Below, piece by piece: positions 33,932-43,404 of a stretch of DNA of 64,000 bases. The DNA comes from Comamonadaceae bacterium (GTDB taxonomy: Bacteria; Pseudomonadota; Gammaproteobacteria; Burkholderiales; Burkholderiaceae_C), in contig QYPX01000081.1 in NCBI GenBank assembly GCA_007280205.1, positions 1 through 64,000 of the forward strand, written 5' to 3'. Each line of letters begins with the position of its first letter. Within the stretch, counting starts at the first letter, position 1. The notes beneath the pieces are model-generated. The model had not been told where the DNA came from, did not search any database, and worked only from the letters and a program-made list of their open reading frames with translations. A program made the position numbers and the translations under genes.

Positions 33932-34819
33932 TTATGCACGCTCTGCGCCGGCATGGGCCGGCACGCTGTCGATGGCTTCGCGCAAGGCGATCAGTTTGCG
34001 TCCGTTGGCGTCGGCTTTACGCGCCACCAATGATATCTGTGTGAATGGTGCATGCGGTCCCAGCGGCAACGTGCGCACCGGGTAGGCCAGGCAGATCCGC
34101 CGGTCCGGCACCATGACCACGGACACCCCAAGGCCGGTGCTGACCATTGCCACCAGTGCCTGCACCGACTGCAGTTCGAGCGTGCCACGGGCCTGTGGCG
34201 CGTTTTTTTGCACGTAGCGCGCGGCTAAGCGCCCGGACTGCGTTTCGGGATCGAAACGGATCCAGTCGTAACGCGCGAACAGGGCGCGCAGATTGCTCTG
34301 CGTTGAATCGGGTGGCGCCACAAGCACCAGTTCGTTGCGCACCAGGGGCTGCCAGCTCAAGCGCTGGGAGCCCCCGGTGTCGGGCTGTACCACCACCGCC
34401 GCGTCGATGCTTCCAGCTTTCACGGCATTGACCAGTTCCACACTGCGACCGCGCACCGGGCGCAACTGCAGCAAGGGGTGGCGCTCGCGCAGGAACAGCA
34501 TGACACCGGGCAACAAGCCCGATTGCATGGTCTCGATCACACCGAGCCGGACGGTTCCTTCCAGCGCGAGGGAGCTACGCTGGCGCAGCGCCTCGAGTTG
34601 CTGCATTGGCTGACGTGCGACCTCGGCGATTTCGCGCGCCAGCGGCGTCGCCCGGACCCTCAGACCGGAACGGTCGAACAGGGGTTGGCCAAAGTAAAGC
34701 TCAAGCTGCTTCATCTGCATGCTGACCGCACTGGCTGTGACGTTCATCTCGACAGCAGCTTTGGCCAGGCTGCCTGTGCGAAGCACTGCATCGAGTGTGT
34801 CCAAGAAATGCAGCTTCAT
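33932..34819 (-). CDS. LysR-family transcriptional regulator (divergent from the acyl-CoA synthetase gene)
   Basis: A 295-residue LysR-type regulator, not closely similar to the adjacent one. The helix-turn-helix segment is FLDTLDAVLRTGSLAKAAVE followed by TASAVSMQMKQLELYFGQPL, and the effector domain follows. Its start is 134 bases from the divergently transcribed acyl-CoA synthetase gene, the classical LysR arrangement, so it probably controls the 34954-39209 operon and itself from the shared region. It may also read into the second LysR gene, 33 bases downstream. Confidence 0.9.
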   Translation of the reverse strand: MKLHFLDTLDAVLRTGSLAKAAVEMNVTASAVSMQMKQLELYFGQPLFDRSGLRVRATPLAREIAEVARQPMQQLEALRQRSSLALEGTVRLGVIETMQSGLLPGVMLFLRERHPLLQLRPVRGRSVELVNAVKAGSIDAAVVVQPDTGGSQRLSWQPLVRNELVLVAPPDSTQSNLRALFARYDWIRFDPETQSGRLAARYVQKNAPQARGTLELQSVQALVAMVSTGLGVSVVMVPDRRICLAYPVRTLPLGPHAPFTQISLVARKADANGRKLIALREAIDSVPAHAGAERA

Positions 34820-34953
34820 CAGATTTCCTTAGGTGGCGTGCAACAAAATATCGCCTTTGCCTGATTATCGCGGCCGCTAGAATTTCCTCGCTTGCGTCAG
34901 GTACTGTGGACAGTGCCTCAAAGAAGATGCGGGGTCTTTGCGGAACACTCACT

Positions 34954-37044
34954 ATGAAACTTGCCGATGCCTTGTTCGCACCACGTGCGGTAGCCCTTAT
35001 TGGCGCGTCTGCTGATCCCGGGAAGAACACGGCCCGGCCGCAGCGCTTCATGCGCAAGCACGGTTACGACGGGCGCATCGTACCGATCAACCCGGCGCGC
35101 ACCGAAGTGCTGGGCGAGCGCGCCTACCCCAGCCTGCTGGAGGCGCCAGGCGACATCGACCACGCGTTCATCATGGTGCCGGCAGCTCAGGTCGGCGCGG
35201 CGCTGGAGCAATGCGCGGCGCGCGGTGTGCCCGTGGCCACCGTCTACAGCGATGGCTTCGCCGAGATGGGGCCCGAGGGGGCGCAGCGCGAACGCCTGCT
35301 GGTGGCGCGCGCCCGCGAGTTGGGGGTGCGGCTGCTTGGACCGAACAGCATCGGCCTGGTTAATGTCGCCAATGGCGCCGCACTGACGGTCAACGCTGTA
35401 CTCGAGATGGACGCGTTGCCTCGAGGCGGCGCCAGTGTGGTATCGCAGAGCGGCACCATCATTGGCACACTGCTGTCGCGCGGCGCGGCGCGGGGCCTGG
35501 GTTTTGCCAAACTGGTGTCGGTCGGCAACGAAGCGGACATTGGCGTGGGCGAACTGGTGGACATGCTAGTGGCTGATGACGACACGCGCGTGATCCTGCT
35601 GTTTCTCGAGACCATTCGCGACGCCGGTGCCCTCGCGCGAGCGGCAGCACGCGCGCATGCGGCGGGCAAACCCATCGTCGCCTACAAGCTCGGTCGCTCA
35701 GCGCTGGGCCAAGCCCTGGCCCACTCGCACACCGGCGCGCTCGCTGGCAGTGATGCCGCTGTCGATGCTTACCTCCGACGCGCCGGGATCATGCGGGTAG
35801 AAATGTTGGAAACCCTGATCGAAATCGCGCCGCTGGTGGCTGGCCGCAAGCCGCCGGCGGCGCTCGGGCGCCCACCCCGGGTTGCCGTGGTCACCACCAC
35901 CGGCGGCGGTGCTGCCAGTGTGGTTGATCGACTCGGAACGCTTGGCATAGAGACGCTCACGCCCGATCCGGCCTTCATCGCTGCGATGAAGGCGCAGGGC
36001 ATCCCGGTGAAATCGGCACCCATCATCGATCTCACGCTTGCCGCCACCGCCGACAAATACCGCGCAGTGCTTGAGGCGCTGCTGGCGCATCCGGATTGCG
36101 ATGCGGTGCTGGCGGTGGTTGGCTCCTCAGCCCAGTTTCACCCCGAGCTGGCGGTCAAACCCATCGTCGGAATTGCGAAAAGCGCCAAGCCCTTGGCGGT
36201 CTTTCTTGCACCACACGCCGAGGCTTCACTGAAGTTGCTGGCGCAGGCTGGCGTTCCCGCATTCCGCACCCCTGAAGCCTGTGCCGATGCGCTCAGCACC
36301 TACCTTGGCTGGCGCGCCCCGCGTCCCTGCGATGCGTCGGCGGCGATTGCGCTGTCCGATCTGATTCCGGCCGGGGCACTGGCCAACGGTGGCGCGCTCG
36401 ACGAGGCACAGGCACTGACGCTGTTTGCTGCGCTCGGCGTACCCACGGTGGCCTGGAGCATTGCGCAGGCGCCGACGTACAGCCACGCCATCGCCTATCC
36501 GGTTGCCGCCAAGGTGCTGTCCTGCGATATTGCGCACAAGACCGAGGTCGGTGGTGTGACGCTCAATCTGGGGGATGGGCGCGCGTTCGACGCCAGCGTG
36601 CCGACGGTGCTGGCGGCGGTGCACCGCGCTGCGCCCGAGGCCAGGATCGAAGGTGTTCTGGTGCAGTCGATGGCACACGGACTGGCCGAGGTGATCGTCG
36701 GTTACCGCCATGACGCACTGGTCGGACCAGTCGTGATGGTGGGCATGGGCGGTCGACTCGCCGAGATCTACAAGGACATCTCGCTGCGCTGCGCGCCGGT
36801 GGATGAAGCGCAGGCGCTGGAAATGATCGCTGCGGTCAAGGGCCTGGCGCTGATTCGCGGCTACCGCGGACTGCCACGTGGCGATACGGCCGCGCTGGTG
36901 CGCGCCATTGCGGCCCTGTCGCGCCTGGCCCTTGTCGAAGGACAACCGGTCCTCGAAGCCGAGATCAATCCGCTCCTGGTGCGTGCCGAAGGCGTGCTGG
37001 CGCTGGACGCCCTGGTGCTGCTCAGGCTGGCGCCGCAGCAATGA
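34954..37044 (+). CDS. NDP-forming acyl-CoA synthetase (acetate-CoA ligase family)
   Basis: A 696-residue single-chain acyl-CoA synthetase that joins an acid and CoA through an acyl-phosphate and phosphohistidine, using ATP to ADP. Domain order is a CoA-binding Rossmann domain (about 1-130, ALIGASADPGKNTARPQ), a succinyl-CoA-ligase-like domain with LLGPNSIGLVN and SQSGTIIGTLLSRG, and a C-terminal ATP-grasp domain with YPVAAKVLSCDIAHKTEVGG. The phosphohistidine is expected in SHTGALAGSDAAVDA. The ORF-track start at 34795 lies in the divergent LysR gene. The ATG at 34954 gives the standard N-terminus. The dehydrogenase and SDR genes that follow suggest activation of an acid for beta-oxidation-like degradation. 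Confidence 0.9.
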   Translation: MKLADALFAPRAVALIGASADPGKNTARPQRFMRKHGYDGRIVPINPARTEVLGERAYPSLLEAPGDIDHAFIMVPAAQVGAALEQCAARGVPVATVYSDGFAEMGPEGAQRERLLVARARELGVRLLGPNSIGLVNVANGAALTVNAVLEMDALPRGGASVVSQSGTIIGTLLSRGAARGLGFAKLVSVGNEADIGVGELVDMLVADDDTRVILLFLETIRDAGALARAAARAHAAGKPIVAYKLGRSALGQALAHSHTGALAGSDAAVDAYLRRAGIMRVEMLETLIEIAPLVAGRKPPAALGRPPRVAVVTTTGGGAASVVDRLGTLGIETLTPDPAFIAAMKAQGIPVKSAPIIDLTLAATADKYRAVLEALLAHPDCDAVLAVVGSSAQFHPELAVKPIVGIAKSAKPLAVFLAPHAEASLKLLAQAGVPAFRTPEACADALSTYLGWRAPRPCDASAAIALSDLIPAGALANGGALDEAQALTLFAALGVPTVAWSIAQAPTYSHAIAYPVAAKVLSCDIAHKTEVGGVTLNLGDGRAFDASVPTVLAAVHRAAPEARIEGVLVQSMAHGLAEVIVGYRHDALVGPVVMVGMGGRLAEIYKDISLRCAPVDEAQALEMIAAVKGLALIRGYRGLPRGDTAALVRAIAALSRLALVEGQPVLEAEINPLLVRAEGVLALDALVLLRLAPQQ

Positions 37045-37072
37045 CATTTCAACTTGACAAAAGGGAATCGAC

Positions 37073-38221
37073 ATGAATTTTCAATTCACGCCTGAGCAGG
37101 AAGAGTTCCGGGTGGCAGTGCGCCGCTTTGCCGAGCGCCATCTGAAGGCCGGCGCACGCGAGCGTGCCCATAGCCGCGACTATCCGTGGGATGTGGCCAG
37201 GTTGATGGCGGGGCAGGGGCTGCTGGGCATCACCATGCCCGAGGCCGTCGGCGGCCAGGGCGGCACGCTGATGGATGCGGTGATCGCCATCGAGACCATC
37301 GCCTCGGTCTGCCCGCGCAGCGCGGACGTGGTGCAGGCCGGCAATTTCGGGCCGGTGCGCGTGCTCGCCGAGTACGGCAGCCCGCTGCAACAAGAGCGTT
37401 ACCTGAAGCGGATACTGTCTGGCGAAGGCGTGATTTCGGTCGGCATGACCGAGCCCGAGGCCGGCTCGGCGGTGACCGACCTGACGACTACCGCTACCCC
37501 CGATGGCGCAGGATTTCTCATCAATGGCAGCAAGGTGTTCACTTCCCACGCGCCCTACGCTGACGTGATCCTGGCCTATGTGCGCTTTGGGCCCGGCGTG
37601 GGCGGCATCGGCTCGGTGCTGATTGACACCAAGGCCGAAGGCCTGCGTCTGGGCCAACCCTCGACGTTCATGTCGGGTGAAGAATGGGCACAGTTGTATT
37701 TCGACAATGTGTATGTGGCGCCGGACATGGTGGTCCTCAAGGAAGGCGGTTTCAAGAAACAGATTGCCGGCTTCAACGTCGAGCGCATCGGCAACACCGC
37801 TCGCTCGCTCGCGCTCGGTCGCTACGCCTTCGAGCAGGCGCGTGAGTGGGCGCTGCAGCGCAAGCAGTTCGGGCGTCTGCTGTGCGAGTTCCAGGGCCTG
37901 CAGTGGAAATTTGCCGACATGAAAATCAAACTCGATGCGGGGCAGCTCCTGCTCTACCGTGCGGCCGCCAATGCGGACCGCGGTTTTCCTTCGGCCGAAG
38001 AGACCGCCATTGCCAAGGCCTTTTGCAACCAGGCCGGTTTTGACCTCGCCAACGAAGCCTTGCAGGTCATGGGTGGCATGGGCTACAGCCAGGAGGCGCT
38101 GGTTGAATACTGCCTGCGCCGCTGCCGCGGCTGGATGATAGCGGGCGGCTCGATTGAAATTCTGAAGAACCGGATTGCCGAGACGGTGTTTGAGCGCAGC
38201 TTCTCGCAGCGCCCTTCCTGA
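37073..38221 (+). CDS. Acyl-CoA dehydrogenase
   Basis: A 382-residue FAD-dependent dehydrogenase of standard length. It begins FQFTPEQEEFRVAVRRFAER and carries ISVGMTEPEAGSAVTDL and QVMGGMGYSQEALVEYC. In the C-terminal region, where many family members have the catalytic glutamate in the pattern YEGTSEI, this protein reads MIAGGSIEIL. As in isovaleryl-CoA-type enzymes, the base would therefore have to come from another position. It lies 28 bases after the acyl-CoA synthetase gene and 64 bases before the SDR gene, making a three-gene acyl-CoA oxidation operon. The substrate is not evident. Confidence 0.9.
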   Translation: MNFQFTPEQEEFRVAVRRFAERHLKAGARERAHSRDYPWDVARLMAGQGLLGITMPEAVGGQGGTLMDAVIAIETIASVCPRSADVVQAGNFGPVRVLAEYGSPLQQERYLKRILSGEGVISVGMTEPEAGSAVTDLTTTATPDGAGFLINGSKVFTSHAPYADVILAYVRFGPGVGGIGSVLIDTKAEGLRLGQPSTFMSGEEWAQLYFDNVYVAPDMVVLKEGGFKKQIAGFNVERIGNTARSLALGRYAFEQAREWALQRKQFGRLLCEFQGLQWKFADMKIKLDAGQLLLYRAAANADRGFPSAEETAIAKAFCNQAGFDLANEALQVMGGMGYSQEALVEYCLRRCRGWMIAGGSIEILKNRIAETVFERSFSQRPS

Positions 38222-38285
38222 AACGTGTGGCAAGCTGGTGCCAACAAGATGTTCACAATCAATTCAAACGGGGTAGGAGATCGCA

Positions 38286-39209
38286 ATGAATGACAACAAG
38301 GGTATGGTCGAAGGGCAGGTGGTCGTGGTGACCGGCGCAGGTGGCGGCATTGGCCGCGACATCGCGCTGGCGATGGCACGCGAGGGCGCCAGGGTGGTGG
38401 TCAACGACATCGGTGCCTCGCTTGCTGGCGAAGGCAATGACGCCGGACCGGCGCAGGCTGTGGTCAACGAAATCAAGGCCTTCGGCGGCGAGGCTGTGGC
38501 CAATACCGACAGTGTCTCGGAGGCGCCGAGCGCCGCGCGCATCGTTCAGACCGCGATTGACAGCTTCGGCCGCATCGACGTGGTGGTGAACAACGCCGGC
38601 ATTCTGCGCGACCGCTTCTTCCACAAGATGAGCCTGGACGAGTGGGACGCGGTGATCAAGGTCCACCTGTACGGCGCGTTCTACATCAGTCGCGCGGCCG
38701 CACCGCATTTCAAGGAGCAGGCCTCGGGCAACTACATCCACATGACGTCGACCTCGGGCCTGATCGGCAACTTCGGTCAGGCCAACTATTCAGCCGCCAA
38801 GCTGGGCGTGGCCGCGCTGTCCAAATCGATTGCGCTGGACATGCAGAAGTTCAACGTGCGATCCAACTGCATCGCCCCTTTTGCCTGGAGTCGCATGATC
38901 AGTTCCATCCCGACCGACACGCCCGAGGAGCAGGCGCGAGTCAACCGTATCAAGCAGATGACACCGGCCAAGATTGCGCCCCTGGTGGTCTGTCTGGCCA
39001 GTGACCAGGCGGGCGACGCCAATGGACAGATTTTTGCCGTACGCAACAACGAGATCTTCCTGATCAGCCAGCCGCGACCGGTGCGCTCGGTGCAGCGCAG
39101 CGAAGGCTGGACACCCCAGAGCGTTGCCAGCCATGCCTTGCCGGCACTCAAGGCCAGCTACTTTGACCTCGATCGCTCGGCCGACGTGTTCTGCTGGGAT
39201 CCGATTTGA
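38286..39209 (+). CDS. Short-chain dehydrogenase, 3-hydroxyacyl-CoA dehydrogenase-like
   Basis: A 307-residue NAD(P)-dependent SDR. The cofactor loop is VVVTGAGGGIGRDIALAMA, the NNAG motif is VVVNNAGILRDRFFHKM, and the catalytic Ser and Tyr-Lys are in MTSTSGL and NYSAAKLGVAA. It is longer than FabG-type enzymes because of a C-terminal extension of about 60 residues. With the RDRFFHKM segment, this resembles the dehydrogenase unit of peroxisomal-type multifunctional enzyme 2, so a 3-hydroxyacyl-CoA substrate is likely. It ends the operon that starts with the acyl-CoA synthetase; an enoyl-CoA hydratase is missing from the cluster. A gtaggaga ribosome site precedes the start. Confidence 0.88.
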   Translation: MNDNKGMVEGQVVVVTGAGGGIGRDIALAMAREGARVVVNDIGASLAGEGNDAGPAQAVVNEIKAFGGEAVANTDSVSEAPSAARIVQTAIDSFGRIDVVVNNAGILRDRFFHKMSLDEWDAVIKVHLYGAFYISRAAAPHFKEQASGNYIHMTSTSGLIGNFGQANYSAAKLGVAALSKSIALDMQKFNVRSNCIAPFAWSRMISSIPTDTPEEQARVNRIKQMTPAKIAPLVVCLASDQAGDANGQIFAVRNNEIFLISQPRPVRSVQRSEGWTPQSVASHALPALKASYFDLDRSADVFCWDPI

Positions 39210-39284
39210 TCTGCCGGGTTGCCTGCTTGGAACGGCGTCACCGCTTGCTTCATGGACAGAGCAGCGCCCGGGTATCATCCGCCC

Positions 39285-39884
39285 ATGCTTGAGCAACGAA
39301 TAGAACAACACTTTATCGACAGCGCCGACCTGAAGTACCAGGCTGCCCAGCTGCTGAGCAAACCGATTGCGGCTGCCGTGCAGGCGATGCTGAGTTGTGT
39401 CACCAGCGGCAACAAGGTGCTGGCCTGCGGCAATGGCGGCTCCGCTGCCGATGCGCAACATTTTTCAGCCGAATTTGTCGGTCGCTACGAGCGCGAGCGG
39501 CCCGAACTGGCGGCCATTGCGCTGACCACCGACAGCTCCATCATCACGGCGATTGCGAACGACTACGACTTCGATGTCATTTTTTCGCGTCAGGTGCGTG
39601 CCTTGGGCCAGCCTGGCGACGTGCTGCTGGCGATCTCGACCAGTGGCAATTCAGCCAATGTGCTGGCCGCCATCGAGGCCGCGCATGAGCGTGAAATGGT
39701 AGTGGTCGGTTTGAGCGGACGCGGCGGTGGCAAGATGAGCCACGCGCTGCGCGACACCGACGTTCACATCTGCGTGCCCCATGAACGCACGGCGCGCATT
39801 CAGGAAGTTCATATTCTGGCGCTGCACTGCATCTGTGATGCGGTGGATGCCCAGTTACTCGGAGATCAGGAAAGTCAACCATGA
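39285..39884 (+). CDS. diaA: SIS-domain protein DiaA (GmhA-like)
   Basis: A 199-residue sugar-isomerase (SIS) domain protein. Characteristic segments are [20 protein letters not shown] and [20 protein letters not shown]. DiaA in E. coli tetramerises, binds DnaA and times replication initiation; GmhA is the related phosphoheptose isomerase. Position immediately before a BON lipoprotein gene, as in the E. coli yraN-diaA-yraP order, favours DiaA. The ATG at 39285 is chosen over the upstream start at 39219 because it matches the family N-terminus. It overlaps the next gene by ATGA. Its usual neighbour yraN lies 23 kb away in this window. Confidence 0.85.
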   Translation: MLEQRIEQHFIDSADLKYQAAQLLSKPIAAAVQAMLSCVTSGNKVLACGNGGSAADAQHFSAEFVGRYERERPELAAIALTTDSSIITAIANDYDFDVIFSRQVRALGQPGDVLLAISTSGNSANVLAAIEAAHEREMVVVGLSGRGGGKMSHALRDTDVHICVPHERTARIQEVHILALHCICDAVDAQLLGDQESQP

Positions 39885-40519
39885 AAATTGCAAATCAAAA
39901 ACTGCTTGGCACCGTCCTGCTGACCGCCTGTCTGGGCGGCGCACTCAGTGCCTGTGCCCCCATGATGGTGGGCGGCGCTGTGATGGGCACGCTGATGGCT
40001 ACCGACCGCCGTACCTCGGGCATGCAGGTGGAAGATGAAGGCATTGAACTCAAGGGCGCCAGCCGCATCCGGGAGAACCTGGGCGAGCGTGGCCATGTCA
40101 ACGTCAGCAGTTACAACCGGCAGGTGCTGCTGACCGGCGAAGTGCCCAGCGCGCAGGACAAGCAGCTGGTGGAGCAGATCCTGTCCAAAGTCGAGAACGT
40201 GCGCAGTGTGGTCAACGAGCTAGGCGTCCTGGAGAACAGCACACTATCGCAGCGCTCCTCCGATGCGCTGGTGACCGGCAAGGTCAAGGCCAGCATGGTC
40301 GATGCGCAGGACCTCTTTGCCAATTCCTTCAAGGTCGTAACCGAGCGCGGCACCACCTATTTGATGGGACGGGTCACCCAGCGCGAAGCGAACCGGGCCA
40401 CGGACCTGGTGCGCAGCATTGACGGTGTGAAGAAAGTGGTTCGCGTGGTCGAACTCATCAGCGAAGAAGAGTTGCAGCGCCTGCAACCCAAGCCAGCGAC
40501 CACGGAACCGAAGAAGTAA
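39881..40519 (+). CDS. Outer-membrane lipoprotein with two BON domains (DolP/YraP-like)
   Basis: A 212-residue lipoprotein. The signal peptide ends in the lipobox LSAC, and two BON domains follow at about residues 65-130 and 140-205, each with the repeated strand/helix pattern (for example [20 protein letters not shown] and [20 protein letters not shown]). The E. coli homologue DolP binds anionic phospholipid and supports outer-membrane integrity and BAM function. It is translationally coupled to diaA by an ATGA overlap. The lysine/proline tail is common in this family. A palindromic repeat pair follows the stop and may end transcription. Confidence 0.9.
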   Translation: MKIANQKLLGTVLLTACLGGALSACAPMMVGGAVMGTLMATDRRTSGMQVEDEGIELKGASRIRENLGERGHVNVSSYNRQVLLTGEVPSAQDKQLVEQILSKVENVRSVVNELGVLENSTLSQRSSDALVTGKVKASMVDAQDLFANSFKVVTERGTTYLMGRVTQREANRATDLVRSIDGVKKVVRVVELISEEELQRLQPKPATTEPKK

Positions 40520-40530
40520 GCCCCTGGTTT

Positions 40531-40642
40531 GTCATTGCGTCCCCGGATCAGGTCCGGGGTTTCAGCACCCGCAATCCAGTACGTGCGTGGCACTGGATCC
40601 CGGATCAAGTCCGGGATGACAGCCAAGCGAGTCCGGGATGAC
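40531..40642. repeat. Composite palindromic repeat downstream of the BON lipoprotein gene
   Basis: Two palindromes in opposite orientation: gtcattg followed by a ccccggatcaggtccgggg hairpin, then about 30 bases, then ctggatcccgg-atcaag-tccgggatgac, with one extra partial unit (gtccgggatgac). The first palindrome and its flanks are identical over about 24 bases to the copy inside putA at 50.97 kb. The element sits between convergent genes, a typical place for a REP/BIME-like element. Confidence 0.85.
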
Positions 40643-40652
40643 GAATCCGTTG

Positions 40653-41575
40653 CTAGCGCAGTCTTTTTATCAGGCTGGAAGTATCCCAGCGCTGGCCACC
40701 CATGTGCTGCACATCCGCGTAGAACTGGTCCACCAGCGCGGTTACCGGTAGCCGCGCGCCGTTGCGTTTGGCTTCATCGAGCACCAGCCCCAGGTCCTTG
40801 CGCATCCAGTCCACGGCAAAGCCAAAATCAAATTTGTCGGCAACCATGGTCTTGCCGCGGTTGTCGAGCTGCCAGCTCTGCGCCGCGCCCTTGCCAATGA
40901 CATCAAGCACCTGCGGCATGTCCAGGCCAGCGAGCTGACCAAAGGCAATCGCTTCACTCAGGCCCTGCACCAGGCCGGCAATGCAGATCTGGTTCACCAT
41001 TTTCGCCAGCTGCCCCGCGCCACTGTGTCCGAGCAGCGTGACGGCTTTGGAGAAGGCCATGGCCACGGGTTGGGCCAGTTCAAATGCTGGCGCGTCGCCG
41101 CCGCACATCACCGTCAGCAGGCCGTTTTGCGCACCGGCCTGACCGCCAGAGACGGGCGCATCGATGAAGGCCAGACCCAGCTTGGCCGCAGCGCCGTACA
41201 GCTCACGTGCCACGCTGGCCGAGGCAGTCGTGTGATCCACAAACACCGCGCCGGGTTTCATGCCGGCAAACGCGCCGTCAGCGCCGAGCGTCACGCTGCG
41301 CAGATCGTCGTCGTTGCCAACGCAGCAGAAAACAATGTCGGCCTGCTGCACAGCGAGCCTGGGCATGGGGGCGCTACGGTGAGCCTGGGTCGGCTGACTC
41401 GCATCGGCAAATTCAGCGCACCAGGCGCTGGCTTTGGCAGCGCTGCGGTTGTAGACCGTGACCGAGTGACCGGCACGAGCCAGGTGACCGGCCATGGGGT
41501 AGCCCATGACACCCAGACCCAGGAAGGCGACTTGACGTGCGGGAGTGGCTTGGTAGCTTTTGGCGTTGATGTTGT

Positions 41576-41579
<4 letters not shown>
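40653..41579 (-). CDS. 3-hydroxyisobutyrate dehydrogenase-family NAD(P)-dependent oxidoreductase
   Basis: A 308-residue beta-hydroxyacid dehydrogenase. The N-terminal Rossmann motif is VAFLGLGVMGYPMAGHLARA, the substrate-binding signature FIDAPVSGGQAGAQNG and the catalytic lysine region GAGQLAKMVNQICIAG. Related enzymes reduce tartronate semialdehyde or oxidise 3-hydroxyisobutyrate, and the sequence alone does not decide. It starts within a four-base overlap with the pilU stop (41576-41579), so it is probably the last gene of the pilT-pilU transcription unit even though it has no known pilus role. Confidence 0.9.
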
Positions 41580-42712
<1,133 letters not shown>

Positions 42713-42733
42713 GGCTTGCAGTGCTCCCCCGGG

Positions 42734-43360
42734 TCATTTCTTTTCGCTAAGGCGGGCGCTGACCACACGAAGCCGCATCGAAAGCCTGCGCGCCAGTATC
42801 GTGACCAGACTGGCGGTCAGCGCTGGATCAAAGGCCAGCATCTGATCCATGGCGTCGGCGCTCACGACGGCAATCTCGCAATCGGTCAGTGTGGTACACA
42901 CAGAAAACCTCGCCCCTCCGTCGAGCAGCGACATCTCGCCCAGCATCTCTCCCGGTACTGCTTCGGTCAGGTGCATCCGCTCGCCCCAGGGTTGCAGACG
43001 GTCCACCGCGATGCTGCCGGTGAGCAGAACGACCATGAAGTTGCCCTGCTCGTCCTGACGTATCAGCTCGCGTCCCGCAGCGACGCTGGCGTAATCAATG
43101 AAGGGCTCCATGCGGCTGACCGCATCCAGATCAAGCCGGGACATGTGTTTGTCTTTGGCCCAAAGTGCCTGCAGCAAGCGGGTGCCGCGTTCCGCATTCA
43201 AGCGCGTCGCACCGACCTCAACCGCGCGCGCCTCCCACGGCACCAGCAGACTGTTCTCGCCACCGCCGAGAAAGGTCGTGGTAAACAGCTTGGAGTCCAG
43301 ATGGCCTTCCACCGGATCGGTTTGAGTTTTTTGCTGGAGAAGTCCGAGGATTCCCTTCAT
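42734..43360 (-). CDS. Cyclic nucleotide-binding domain protein between pilT and pilU
   Basis: A 208-residue protein. Residues about 85-200 form a cNMP-binding beta-roll, with the phosphate-cassette-like segment VPGEMLGEMSLLDGGARFSV. There is no helix-turn-helix after it, so it is not a Crp-type regulator. The ORF track extends it to 43645 inside pilT; the ATG at 43360 is the natural start. cNMP-domain proteins are found between pilT and pilU in a number of betaproteobacteria, and a role in linking a nucleotide messenger to pilus retraction is plausible but unproven. Ligand unknown. Confidence 0.85.
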   Translation of the reverse strand: MKGILGLLQQKTQTDPVEGHLDSKLFTTTFLGGGENSLLVPWEARAVEVGATRLNAERGTRLLQALWAKDKHMSRLDLDAVSRMEPFIDYASVAAGRELIRQDEQGNFMVVLLTGSIAVDRLQPWGERMHLTEAVPGEMLGEMSLLDGGARFSVCTTLTDCEIAVVSADAMDQMLAFDPALTASLVTILARRLSMRLRVVSARLSEKK

Positions 43361-43404
43361 GGTGTGGTGTGCTCCGAAGCGTGTTTGTGGTGGCTGGACT
43401 GCGA

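Noticed and set aside
16346-39209. Flanking attachment sites or an integrase for the block between yraN and diaA
   Set aside because: I looked for tRNA genes, integrases and direct repeats at both edges and saw none, so the block is not called a genomic island in the strict sense.
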